Source: Mycolicibacterium sp. CBMA 234
Lineage (GTDB): Bacteria > Actinomycetota > Actinomycetes > Mycobacteriales > Mycobacteriaceae
DNA length: 64,000 nt
NCBI RefSeq assembly: GCF_009729415.1
Contig: NZ_MPKW01000024.1
Location: 1 to 64,000, forward strand
Direction: 5' to 3'
The notes below the pieces were generated by a model. It had not been told where the DNA came from. It did not search any database and saw only the letters and a list, made by a program, of their open reading frames with translations. The position numbers and the translations under genes are program-made. Positions 40,746 through 48,424 of this stretch are shown piece after piece (position 1 is the first letter of the stretch; every line of letters begins with the position of its first letter).

Positions 40746-41156
40746 CTAGTTGATGATCTCGCCACGGTTGTCCGCATGAATTGCGGCGAGGCGATCTCGC
40801 CACATCTGGAGAGCTTCGGGTGCCAGCCGCGTCCAATCAGTGACTTCGCCGACGATCCGCAGTGACTCCCTGCTGCGATAGGACCGGGTGGGATTGCCAG
40901 GGAACTTCTTGTCGGTGACGTTGGGATCGTCCTCGAACTCCCCGACTGGTTCGACCGCATAGACCCGTGGTGCGCCGTCGCCCGCGGCGAGTTCGGCGGC
41001 GAGTCCTGCGCCGTCGCGCAAGGCCGTGAAATAGATGTGGTTCATCACGACTTCTGGCCTGTAGTTGGAACGGAAACCGGCGGTCAGGTGATCTCCCACT
41101 TGCAGCTCAGCCTTTGTGCCGTGGAAGAAAGGCCCGTCGTCCAACGCCTCGTCCAT
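40746..41156 (-). CDS. arr: rifampin ADP-ribosyltransferase (Arr)
   Basis: 136 aa, family length. It transfers ADP-ribose from NAD+ to the C23 hydroxyl of rifamycins and inactivates them. Catalytic and NAD-site residues described for the M. smegmatis enzyme align by eye: His12 in FFHGTKAEL, Tyr42 in MNHIYF, Asp77 in EDDPNVTDKKFPGNPTRSYR. The protein is shorter at the N-terminus and varied in the helical segment (RDGAGLAAELAAGDGAP), but the whole core is intact, so natural rifampicin resistance is likely. It lies just outside the right island repeat. Many environmental mycobacteria carry chromosomal arr. Confidence 0.93.
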   Translation of the reverse strand: MDEALDDGPFFHGTKAELQVGDHLTAGFRSNYRPEVVMNHIYFTALRDGAGLAAELAAGDGAPRVYAVEPVGEFEDDPNVTDKKFPGNPTRSYRSRESLRIVGEVTDWTRLAPEALQMWRDRLAAIHADNRGEIIN

Positions 41157-41208
41157 GCAGACAGGCTACAAACTGAGCTGACGTGGGGCGTGGGGCGTGG
41201 GGCGCGTG

Positions 41209-41589
41209 TCATTCGATCCGTTCGACCCACTGGGCACGCGATGCCCCCGGTTCGAATGCTTCGCTGAAATACTGTGTCTCCCGGATGATTTCGCCGTCCT
41301 TGAACTCAGCGATGCTCACCACGTAGTAGGGCTTCGCGTCGTAAGTCGCGACGAGTTCGCTGATCCACAGATCGCCGCTACCGACGATTCGCCGGACGGT
41401 GAATCGCTTCGCATTCGGCTGAGCTTCGCGCGAGGCCTGAATGTTGTCGCGGCCGCGGATTCGTTCACCGGACTGCGGGTATTCGAGTACAGCATCCGGT
41501 CGGTAGACACGATGTTCCGCGTCGAAGTCGTTCGCGTCGGACGCTGCCCAGTGGGCTTCGAGCGCTCCTCGCAATTCGTTGTCGTTCAT
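41209..41589 (-). CDS. NTF2-like / SnoaL-type protein
   Basis: 126 aa. Typical opening helix (MNDNELRGALEAHWAASDAN), then DFDAEHRVYRPDAVLEYPQSGERIRGRDNIQASR and a beta-rich second half (WISELVATYDAKPYYVVSIAEFKDGEIIRETQYFSEAFE). The ETQYF.E.FE..A.R..WVE end is found in many actinobacterial SnoaL-like proteins of unknown substrate. It is 53 bp upstream of arr in the same direction. GGGAGG stands seven bases before its ATG. Confidence 0.75.
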   Translation of the reverse strand: MNDNELRGALEAHWAASDANDFDAEHRVYRPDAVLEYPQSGERIRGRDNIQASREAQPNAKRFTVRRIVGSGDLWISELVATYDAKPYYVVSIAEFKDGEIIRETQYFSEAFEPGASRAQWVERIE

Positions 41590-41924
41590 GGGGACCTCCC
41601 TGCCCGCGGATGCATCAAGTGTCGTGCCACCGCTGGTCCCGTGCGACCGTTCGCGGTTCGCCGACCAATCGGGCGGCCGCGTCGAGCGTGGGGGTTTCCG
41701 CGGAAAATCGGCCGGAATTCCTCGTAAAGCCCCACACTCGATGTAGTCATTCGGCGCACCGTAGCGAGTGTCTGATTATTTGCCAGAGGCATCGATGATC
41801 GAGTCGTTTTCGGCGTGAATGGCCAGAGCTGGCCGTATGGTGACGCCATATCCGGTGATGGCGCTGAACGACGTGGCCGCCTTAGAATGTGCTGAATGCC
41901 CGGGGAGCAAAGTTAGTTGGACAC
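41590..41924. other. 335-bp stretch without a supportable gene
   Basis: Between the divergent NTF2-like and GGDEF genes. Short frames exist on both strands but none has a ribosome binding site, family pattern or plausible codon use. It must contain both promoters; I see no strong palindrome. Confidence 0.5.
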
Positions 41925-42965
41925 ATGCCCGCAGCAGCGTATGCACCGACTGAACACCAGCGCTTAGCCGCTGTACGGGCCCTCGATCTGCTCGGGACAC
42001 CCGCAGAAGAGCGCTTCGACAGGATCACGCGGCTGGCGAAGCGTCTGTTCGATGTTCCGATGGCGGTCATCGATATCGTCGGCGAGAAACTGGCTTGGCT
42101 GAAAAGTGTGCAGGGGATGGATGCCGTCGAAGGCCTGCGTATTGACTCCTACTGCCACCACACCGTGCTCTCCGACGAGACGTTCGTCGTTCGTGATGCA
42201 CGCACTGACCCACGGGTTCACGACAGCGGTTTCGCGGATACTTGGGTTTTCTACGCCGGCGTCCCGTTGAGGTTTGAGGGTCAGCACGTTGGCGTGCTCT
42301 GCATTGGTGATACCGCGCCTCGCAATTTCGACGCAGAAGAGGACTGCGCACTACGTGATCTAGCGGTGATGGCGCAGCAGGAGTTGCAGGTTGTTCGGCT
42401 GTCGGAGACGCAGATCGCCCTCGCGCGGGCCAACGATGAGCTCCAGATGAAGGCCAATATCGATGTGCTGACCCGACTTTGGAACCGACGGGCCATTTTC
42501 GAGATCGCGGAAGCCCAGCGGCTGAAGGCCACAGGTAGCGAACAGCTGGCAGCGCTGCTCGTCGATATCGATCGCTTCAAGCTCACCAATGACAGGTATG
42601 GGCACGCGGCCGGCGGCGAGGTCTTGCGTGCATTTGCCCAGCGGCTACGTGGATCGATCAGAGCGGCGGACGCCGTCGGACGCATCGGTGGCGATGAATT
42701 TCTGGTCGTCATGGCCGGTGCCCAGGCGGACGATGTGGTGGCCGTCGCCCAGCGGATTCGGGAGAACCTGGCCAAGTCTCCAGTCCTGTTCGGGCAACGC
42801 GTCATAGGACTCACTTGCAGCGTCGGCTATGCGATCGGCGCGGCGAGCGGTTCGTTCGACGGCCTGATGAGGCTCGCCGACCAGGCCCTGTATCGCGCCA
42901 AATCCAATGGCCGCGATCGGGTCGAGGGTGACCGATTTCGAATTGCCACCCGCCCGCAGTTGTGA
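41925..42965 (+). CDS. GAF-GGDEF diguanylate cyclase
   Basis: 346 aa from the ATG at 41925; a GTG at 41889 is an alternative that adds 12 residues. Residues ~20-160 are a GAF sensor domain (ERFDRITRLAKRLFDVPMAVIDIVGEKLAWLK ... FYAGVPLRFEGQHVGVLCIGD). A helical linker (LARANDELQMKANIDVLTRLWNRRAIFEIA) leads to the cyclase domain with intact GGDEF at residues 255-259 and an RAAD inhibitory site five residues earlier. It should make cyclic di-GMP and be feedback-inhibited by it. The signal sensed by the GAF domain is unknown. Its stop is 29 bp before the guanidine riboswitch. Confidence 0.88.
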   Translation: MPAAAYAPTEHQRLAAVRALDLLGTPAEERFDRITRLAKRLFDVPMAVIDIVGEKLAWLKSVQGMDAVEGLRIDSYCHHTVLSDETFVVRDARTDPRVHDSGFADTWVFYAGVPLRFEGQHVGVLCIGDTAPRNFDAEEDCALRDLAVMAQQELQVVRLSETQIALARANDELQMKANIDVLTRLWNRRAIFEIAEAQRLKATGSEQLAALLVDIDRFKLTNDRYGHAAGGEVLRAFAQRLRGSIRAADAVGRIGGDEFLVVMAGAQADDVVAVAQRIRENLAKSPVLFGQRVIGLTCSVGYAIGAASGSFDGLMRLADQALYRAKSNGRDRVEGDRFRIATRPQL

Positions 42966-42993
42966 GAACTTTGTAACAGAGCCTTAACGATGG

Positions 42994-43043
42994 CTCCCGG
43001 ACGATGGGTGCCGTACCCGGTGTGCGACAAGACGGCCCGGGAG
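42994..43043 (+). ncRNA. guanidine-III (ykkC-III) riboswitch
   Basis: The sequence matches the class III consensus as I remember it: CCGGACGA, a variable GGGTG, CCGTACCCGGT, then GACAAGACGGC. The outer stem CTCCCGG (42994-43000) pairs exactly with CCGGGAG (43037-43043). Its 3' strand contains GGGAG, the ribosome binding site of the exporter seven bases downstream, so ligand-dependent access to that site is the likely control. Guanidine binding normally turns such genes on. Confidence 0.85.
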
Positions 43044-43050
43044 AAACGCA

Positions 43051-43365
43051 ATGTCGTGGGTAGTTCTCGTCCTGTCCGGTGTCCTCGAAGCGGTGTGGGC
43101 AACAGCGATGGGCAAGTCCGAAGGATTCAGCAGGCTGTCGCCGAGCATCGTGTTCGCGGTCGCGCTTCTTGCCAGCATGGCAGGGTTGGCCTACGCCATG
43201 CGTGAGCTTCCGATCGGCACCGCCTACGCGGTCTGGGTGGGAATCGGAGCGGTTCTTACCGTGGTCTACGCGATGGCTAATGGGGACGAGCCAACGTCAC
43301 TCCTCAAGGCGGTGTTCTTGGTGATGATCATCGGCGGCGTTATCGGGCTCAAGCTCGCTCACTGA
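43051..43365 (+). CDS. SMR-family guanidinium exporter (Gdx/SugE type)
   Basis: 104 aa, four transmembrane helices. The membrane glutamate is Glu13 in VLSGVLEAVWATAMGKSEGF; the TAMGKSEGF sequence and RELPIGTAYAVWVGIGAVLTVVYA are of the Gdx/SugE branch rather than the drug-exporting QacE/EmrE branch. Gdx proteins exchange guanidinium for protons as dual-topology dimers. The guanidine-III riboswitch directly upstream independently supports the substrate. The start is fixed by GGGAG seven bases before the ATG. Confidence 0.92.
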   Translation: MSWVVLVLSGVLEAVWATAMGKSEGFSRLSPSIVFAVALLASMAGLAYAMRELPIGTAYAVWVGIGAVLTVVYAMANGDEPTSLLKAVFLVMIIGGVIGLKLAH

Positions 43366-43394
43366 TTCCCTGCGGGCGGAGTAGGTTGCCCGGC

Positions 43395-43958
43395 ATGGGG
43401 ACTCTGAACTACACCGCGACGGTGTCTGTCGACGGCTACGTCGCCGACGCCGATGGTGACTTCCAGTGGTCTGGGCCGAACGACGCGGTATTCGCTGTTC
43501 ACGTCGCACGTATCGCGGGCGTCTCCACCGAGGTGCTGGGGCGGAAAACCTTTGCGCTGATGCAGTATTGGGAAACTTTTCCGGGAGATGAGGACGCTAC
43601 TCCGGACGAGTTGGAGTTCGCCCGGATCTGGCGAGGCATCGACAAGGTGGTGGCGTCATCGACGCTGACGCGCGAAGACCTCGGGGCCAGCCGAGCCCGG
43701 CTGGTTCCCGAGCTGACCTTGGCCGAGCTGCGCCGCATTGTCGACGACGCGCCAGGTGCGGTGGAGATCTTCGGGCCCACCGTCGCAGCCGATGCGATCA
43801 GGGCCGGGATGATCGAGGATTTCCACTTCTTCGTCGTCCCGAAGGCGGTCGGCGGGGGCCTACGCGCACTGCCCGACGATGTGCGCCTCGACCTGAATCT
43901 CATCGAGCACAGGATCTTCGACAACGGCACCGCCTACCTGCACTACCAGCCGCGCTGA
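43395..43958 (+). CDS. dihydrofolate reductase / RibD C-terminal domain family protein
   Basis: 187 aa from the ATG at 43395; an upstream in-frame ATG at 43386 is possible. It shows the RibD-C/DHFR-like fold: LNYTATVSVDGYVADADGDFQW, EVLGRKTFALMQYWETFPG, KVVASSTL, DDAPGAVEIFGPTVAADAIRAGMIEDFHFFVVPKAVGGG. These NADPH-binding proteins are abundant in actinobacteria and mostly uncharacterised; it should not be taken as the essential folate enzyme. It is 29 bp after the Gdx gene on the same strand. Confidence 0.82.
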   Translation: MGTLNYTATVSVDGYVADADGDFQWSGPNDAVFAVHVARIAGVSTEVLGRKTFALMQYWETFPGDEDATPDELEFARIWRGIDKVVASSTLTREDLGASRARLVPELTLAELRRIVDDAPGAVEIFGPTVAADAIRAGMIEDFHFFVVPKAVGGGLRALPDDVRLDLNLIEHRIFDNGTAYLHYQPR

Positions 43959-43997
43959 GCCCGTCGCGACATCACGTGCACGATCGTCATGGCTTCG

Positions 43998-44936
43998 TCA
44001 TGGTGTGGCGCGTAGGGCTTGCGTCTGGATTTGAAACCCCTGGGGCGACAGGAGTTTCAGGATCGACGGGTAGGTGCCAGTGCTGTGCAGAAGCGCGGTG
44101 GCGGCGCGGGCTGCGGTGATGGCGACCGCGTCCGCCCGTGTGGACGCGGGTAGGCCGCAGGTGCGGCGGATATGGCGGGGGATGAGCGCGAGCCCGACGC
44201 GCGCCAGCAGTGGATACGTCTGAAAGAGCACCGCTTTGGTCGGGTCACCGTCGAGTGCGCGCGGGTGCAGGATTGCATCGAGTGCGCCACGGGTCTGTTC
44301 GTTGACGCAGATCAGGTGTCGGGATGCCGCCCATAACTTCCGGTAGTCGGCGCGTGTGTTGGGGACCTCGTCAGGGATCGCGCCGTCGGGAATTCCGTGC
44401 CGGCGGGCTGAGGCGCGGACGTCGTCGTGGTCGATGCCGAATGAGTCGAAGGCCACGGCGGCTTCGGCGAAGAAACGGTCTTGTTCGTCGGCGTTCAGGC
44501 CAGCGGTCAGGGTCTGGTACGCGAAAAACACTGAGTGCCAGGACATCATGTGGTTGCCCAGCCGCAAGTAGGGATCCATCGCGCTGTATCGCTGGCCGCT
44601 CATGGGCTCGACGCCGGTGATGCGGGCGTGCATGCGGTCCAGTCGCTGATTTGCGGCCGCGACGGTTGCGGTGTCGGCAAACACGGCCGTCAGGAAGTAA
44701 TACATGGTTCGGTTGAGCCGTCCGAGTGGGTCTTCGCGGTAGCGGCTGTGTTCTTCGAGGGCGGCCGCGCCGTGCGTGCTGCCGACCATGTCCAGGATGA
44801 ATGACCGCATTACCCCGGGGATCACCGCGGGGTGTGACCACACCCGCCAAGACACCGAATCGGGCCCTAACAAACCATTGTCAGCGCGCTCGGTCGGCAG
44901 GTCGAAATGGAACTGTTGATCGACAAAGTTGGTCAC
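43998..44936 (-). CDS. MpaB-family (DUF2236) oxygenase-like protein
   Basis: 312 aa. DUF2236 proteins are related to latex-clearing protein (rubber oxygenase) and fungal MpaB and bind haem b. Family blocks include a N-terminal DSVSWRVWSHPAVIPGVMRSFILDMVGSTHGAAALEEHSRYREDPLGRLNRTMYYFLTAVF split here by eye, then MDPYLRLGNHMMSWHSVFFAYQTL with candidate haem histidines and NTRADYRKLWAAS. The real substrate is unknown; lipid or terpene oxygenation is plausible. It is divergent from a TetR gene across a 109-bp region with an inverted repeat. A second DUF2236 gene with its own TetR is at 54672. Confidence 0.8.
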   Translation of the reverse strand: MTNFVDQQFHFDLPTERADNGLLGPDSVSWRVWSHPAVIPGVMRSFILDMVGSTHGAAALEEHSRYREDPLGRLNRTMYYFLTAVFADTATVAAANQRLDRMHARITGVEPMSGQRYSAMDPYLRLGNHMMSWHSVFFAYQTLTAGLNADEQDRFFAEAAVAFDSFGIDHDDVRASARRHGIPDGAIPDEVPNTRADYRKLWAASRHLICVNEQTRGALDAILHPRALDGDPTKAVLFQTYPLLARVGLALIPRHIRRTCGLPASTRADAVAITAARAATALLHSTGTYPSILKLLSPQGFQIQTQALRATP

Positions 44937-44971
44937 GGCAAGGCCCTTCTCGGCATGGTGGCGCGCGGCTC

Positions 44972-45026
44972 AATAGAGACACGAAGTGTGTTTGGATTAA
45001 GAGAATACATCATGTGTCTCTATTGT
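44972..45026. promoter_or_regulatory. paired operator half-sites between DUF2236 and TetR genes
   Basis: CAATAGAGACAC (44972-44983) and GTGTCTCTATTG (45015-45026) are exact complements 31 bp apart. Each is followed inward by a second, weaker half (ACGAAGTGTGTTT and its counterpart ATACATCATGTGT), so the region may hold two TetR operators in opposite orientation, one for each divergent promoter. Confidence 0.65.
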
Positions 45027-45045
45027 CGACGGTAGTGTTTCGACC

Positions 45046-45768
45046 GTGACCGACACCGCTACCGACGTCGCTGTCGATGACGTCGAGCTGGCACGGGCCA
45101 CGTTCGCGCTACTGGCCGGGGTGGGTGCTGAACCGCTGCCGCGTCACCGTCATCAACTCAGCCGGGGCGACGTACGGCGGTCGCAGACCGCTCGCATCTT
45201 GGCGGCAGCGATCGAGCTGTTCGGCGATGAGGGTTATGCCGAAACCACCGTCGCCCAGATCGCCGACCGGGCCGGTGTGTCTCGCCGAACGGTCTACGAC
45301 CTGTACGACAGCAAGGAAGCTGTCTTCCTCCACACCTACCGGTGCACCCAGCTCTTGATGATGAAGGGGGCCTGGCCTGCCGACCGCACGCCAGACGAAC
45401 CAGCACTCACAGTCGCGGAGCTGCCACGCATCGTGCGTGGGCTGTTGGAATTCATCGCGGCAGCGCCGGCTGCGATGCGGATGTTCTTCCTGGAAGCACC
45501 GGGTGCAGGTCCCCGGGTGCGCGCGCGTCGCAACGAAGCGATCGCCGAGTTTGTGTCGGTTATTGCACCAGCGCTGCAGCGGTTGCGCGCCACTGCGGAA
45601 CCCGCCCTGCCGCCACTGTCTGTGGACCTGTGCAACGCGATTGTGGCTGCGGCGATTGAACTAATCGTTCAGCACCTCGGCCGGAGCGAACCCGAATCGC
45701 TCACCGACATCGCGCCGGCCATGGCAGACCTCATTCGGGCAGTCGTCACGCCGAACTGCGCGCCATAG
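45046..45768 (+). CDS. TetR-family regulator, divergent from DUF2236 gene
   Basis: 240 aa from the GTG at 45046. The DNA-binding domain lies at residues ~45-95: RSQTARILAAAIELFGDEGYAETTVAQIADRAGVSRRTVYDLYDSKEAVFLHTY. The first ~40 residues are an extra acidic extension. The C-terminal ligand-binding domain (AELPRIVRGLLEFIAAAPAAMRMFFLEA) is divergent as usual. It probably represses itself and the DUF2236 gene through the inverted repeat between them. The inducer is unknown; a substrate of the oxygenase is a reasonable guess. Confidence 0.88.
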   Translation: MTDTATDVAVDDVELARATFALLAGVGAEPLPRHRHQLSRGDVRRSQTARILAAAIELFGDEGYAETTVAQIADRAGVSRRTVYDLYDSKEAVFLHTYRCTQLLMMKGAWPADRTPDEPALTVAELPRIVRGLLEFIAAAPAAMRMFFLEAPGAGPRVRARRNEAIAEFVSVIAPALQRLRATAEPALPPLSVDLCNAIVAAAIELIVQHLGRSEPESLTDIAPAMADLIRAVVTPNCAP

Positions 45769-45818
45769 GAGGGCGCCGACACGATCCTGCGACGGTGGCA
45801 GCGGCGTTATGGTCAGGC

Positions 45819-46748
45819 ATGCGCTGGCACTCGCTGGTCTCGATCTTGCTGGCACTGGCCGCTGTCATCGCTAACAGCTGCGGTTCGGCATGGGCCGCAG
45901 ACGATTTCGCGGGTTTGGTCGACATCGGCGGCGGTCGCAGCCTATATGTGAATTGCCAGGGCACCGGCTCGCCCACGGTCCTCATCATCCCCGGTAAAGG
46001 GAGCTATGCGGAGGCGTGGAACGTCGTCGTGCCTACCGACGACCCGATCCGTTCATCGCCGTACGACGTCATCGGCCAAGCCAAACTCGAACCCAGTGCG
46101 ACTGCCACTCAACCCGTGGTGGCCAGAACGACGCGAGTGTGCGCGTATGACCGGCCCAACACACGACCCGACGGAGTGGATCGGTCCACGCCCAGCGCCC
46201 AGCCGCACCCCGTTACCCAGGATGTCGATGACATCGTCAAATTGCTTTCCGCGCTGGGTATTTCGACACCGGTGGTAGTGGTCGCTCATTCTTACGGCGG
46301 TCTCGTCGCCGACTTGCTGGCGCGAACACACTCTCAATTGCTCAGCGGGCTGGTCCTGGTTGACCCGGTTTCGGAATTCCTGCCCGCACTGGGCGAGGCC
46401 GAGCAGAACGCCGCGTTCAATCGGGACGCTGCGATACCGGCCAACCCCGACGGCGAGGGCTTCCTGGCCGACGACGCCTATGCCGCCATCAGCGCTGCAC
46501 CACCGCTACCGAAGGTTCCCGCGATCGTGCTCAGCTCCGACAAGTTCCCACCGCCGACCGATTTGAAGCCCGACAACTACACATTGCGCCAGATCCAGCA
46601 GGCCAACACGCTGCTGGCGGACGCGCTCGGCACCGTCAATGTGACGGCTACTAACAGCGGCCACAACCTGATGCTCTACCAGCCGCAGTTGGTTGCGGAC
46701 CAGATCGTCGCCGTCGTCAACCAGGTACGCCTCCAGGGCGTCAGTTGA
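45819..46748 (+). CDS. exported alpha/beta hydrolase
   Basis: 309 aa from the ATG at 45819. Signal peptide RWHSLVSILLALAAVIANSCGSAWA with AWA cleavage site; the Cys in NSCG is not in a good lipobox. The hydrolase fold follows: GGGRSLYVNCQGTGSPTVLIIPGKG (oxyanion region), CAYDRPNTRP, the nucleophile elbow VVVAHSYGGLVADLLA (Ser in HSYGG), LVLVDPVSEFLP and a C-terminal TNSGHNLMLYQP with the catalytic His. An esterase or lipase acting outside the membrane is likely. The substrate is unknown. Confidence 0.85.
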   Translation: MRWHSLVSILLALAAVIANSCGSAWAADDFAGLVDIGGGRSLYVNCQGTGSPTVLIIPGKGSYAEAWNVVVPTDDPIRSSPYDVIGQAKLEPSATATQPVVARTTRVCAYDRPNTRPDGVDRSTPSAQPHPVTQDVDDIVKLLSALGISTPVVVVAHSYGGLVADLLARTHSQLLSGLVLVDPVSEFLPALGEAEQNAAFNRDAAIPANPDGEGFLADDAYAAISAAPPLPKVPAIVLSSDKFPPPTDLKPDNYTLRQIQQANTLLADALGTVNVTATNSGHNLMLYQPQLVADQIVAVVNQVRLQGVS

Positions 46749-46779
46749 GTTTGCGTCCACGCTGTTCTGCACTCGCAAG

Positions 46780-47772
46780 TCAACGACTGGGGTCGGGTGG
46801 TTCGTCGAGAAGGTATTTCCCTCGAGTTGCATAGAGCGCCGCATCGGCGATTGCGTACAGCTCGGTCACGTTCGCCTGGTTTGCTGCATTGCTGGCCACA
46901 CCGATGCTGACGTGAGGCGTGTGCTGCCTGACTGCATCGAGGAATTGATCGACAATTGCCGAATTTATGTGCGCGATGCATATCGCGAATTCGTCACCGC
47001 CGAGGCGGGCAAGAACGCTGGCTGCGGGCGCCGTCGTGCGCCAGTATTCCGTGTATTCGCGTATGCGTTGGTCACCGGCGAGATGACCATACGTGTCGTT
47101 GATTGCTTTCAGTCTGTCGAAGTCGATAGCCGCCACCGTGATGGTCGCTTCAGGCGAACGGCGGTACAGGCCCAACAAATGCGTAGTGGAAACTTCCCAT
47201 CCGACACGATTCTGGATTCCGGTCAGTGCATCGGTGCACACGGCTGCCAGTAGCGCACGCGTGACGAAGCCGAATGATTCGGCGGCGCCGATGATCGCGA
47301 CCGCAATGATCAGGTAATCGATGAATCCCAGTTTGAGTGCCGGTGCAACGTAAACGGCTGTCTCACAAAGGATTAGGAGGAGCGTGATCAATGCGAATGC
47401 TCGCCGCGGTGCGAAGAATGCGCGTAAATGGATTCCCAGGAACATTGCCGCGATCAGGCAGACGAATTCCGCCATCATATTTTTATGGGCGGCCATCACT
47501 GCGGGCGTCGCGATAATTGCTGCGAGAGTTGCGAATCCCTGGCTGCGTGGGGTGATTGCCAAAGCGATCAGTGCAACCGACCCCAACATCACAGCGATAA
47601 TCCCGCCGACATGGTCGATGAGCGGCTCACGCGCGCGAATGATTAGCAAACTGCCTAGGACGCCGTATAAGTACAGAGCTGTGGTCGCGCCTAGATAAAT
47701 GCGCAGCGTGCGGATCTTCTGCTGGGCAAGCAAAGGATGTCCCGTGCTTGCCAGGTGAGAGATCAGCTGCAC
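46780..47772 (-). CDS. membrane-bound diguanylate cyclase (GGDEF)
   Basis: 330 aa. The N-terminal ~170 residues hold five or six transmembrane helices (YLGATTALYLYGVLGSLLII, GGIIAVMLGSVALIALAI, FATLAAIIATPAVMAAH, FVCLIAAMFLGIHL, FALITLLLILCETAVYVA, FIDYLIIAVAIIGAAE), a MASE-like sensor. The cyclase domain starts CTDALTGIQNRVGWEV and has intact LARLGGDEFAICIA. No RxxD precedes GGDEF at the inhibitory-site distance, unlike the GAF-GGDEF protein at 41925. The domain is short at the C-terminus but contains IADAALYATRGK. Confidence 0.85.
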   Translation of the reverse strand: MQLISHLASTGHPLLAQQKIRTLRIYLGATTALYLYGVLGSLLIIRAREPLIDHVGGIIAVMLGSVALIALAITPRSQGFATLAAIIATPAVMAAHKNMMAEFVCLIAAMFLGIHLRAFFAPRRAFALITLLLILCETAVYVAPALKLGFIDYLIIAVAIIGAAESFGFVTRALLAAVCTDALTGIQNRVGWEVSTTHLLGLYRRSPEATITVAAIDFDRLKAINDTYGHLAGDQRIREYTEYWRTTAPAASVLARLGGDEFAICIAHINSAIVDQFLDAVRQHTPHVSIGVASNAANQANVTELYAIADAALYATRGKYLLDEPPDPSR

Positions 47773-47897
47773 AGTACGTAACTAGCCTGTGTGATGGCGG
47801 AGCGCAAGCATTGGCGATCGTTTCGACCAGATTTCAGGTCATGGTCCGATAGGCAAACCATCGCTAATCGATGGGCGATTATCAGCGGAGCAGTTCG

Positions 47898-48344
47898 CTA
47901 CGTGGGTCGCAGTGACTTGATGGTCTTCATCGGAAACCGCGACGAGACGCGGTGGATACCCGGGATGGCGAGCACCTTGCTCGTCAGAAATTGCTCGTAG
48001 GCGGCCAGGTCGGCGACGGCGACGCGGGCCAGATAGTCCGGTGACCCGAACAGCCGATGGAGCTCGAGGACCTGTGGGTAGCCGGCCATCATGGCCTCGA
48101 ACGACTCGATGCTGCCCATGTCGAAATCGGTGATTTCGATGTCGAGGAGGACCTCGAAGCTCTGGTTCGCGGCGGCGGGTGAGATCTGGGCCTGGTAGCC
48201 GACGATCACGCCGTCGGCTTCGAGCCGCTGCACCCGTCGCAAGCAGGGCCCCGGTGTGAGCCCGACGCGCTCGGCCAGTGCGACGTTCGCGATGCGGCCA
48301 TCCTCGCGCAGGACGTCGATTATTGCTGAGTCGAGACTATCCAT
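47898..48344 (-). CDS. Lrp/AsnC-family regulator
   Basis: 148 aa. N-terminal HTH: LDSAIIDVLREDGRIANVALAERVGLTPGPCLRRVQRLEADGVI, then the RAM ligand domain with GYQAQISPAA, a feedback segment MMAGYPQVLELHRLFGSPDYLARVAVADLAAYEQFLTSKV and a VSSRFPMKTIKSL end. These proteins sense amino acids as octamers. It is divergent from azlC-azlD, an amino-acid exporter, 80 bp away, so it most likely controls that pair in response to a branched-chain or similar amino acid. Confidence 0.92.
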   Translation of the reverse strand: MDSLDSAIIDVLREDGRIANVALAERVGLTPGPCLRRVQRLEADGVIVGYQAQISPAAANQSFEVLLDIEITDFDMGSIESFEAMMAGYPQVLELHRLFGSPDYLARVAVADLAAYEQFLTSKVLAIPGIHRVSSRFPMKTIKSLRPT

Positions 48345-48424
48345 GCCTAATTATTGCGCAATACCGGCGAGTAGGGCAGTAAGTGGCAACCATATTCCAC
48401 ACCTGACCTGGGATCATTGTTGTC

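Noticed and set aside
40583..40960. N-terminal extension of the secreted Pro/Gly-rich protein
   Set aside because: It runs antisense-free but in another frame through the 3' part of arr; an AGGAGG site and signal peptide fix the start at 40582.
43395..43958. Essential dihydrofolate reductase (folA)
   Set aside because: The sequence is of the RibD-C-type DHFR-like branch and lacks the classic folate-site pattern.
46849..47253. Plus-strand frame opposite the membrane diguanylate cyclase
   Set aside because: Antisense shadow; the minus strand has the complete GGDEF protein.
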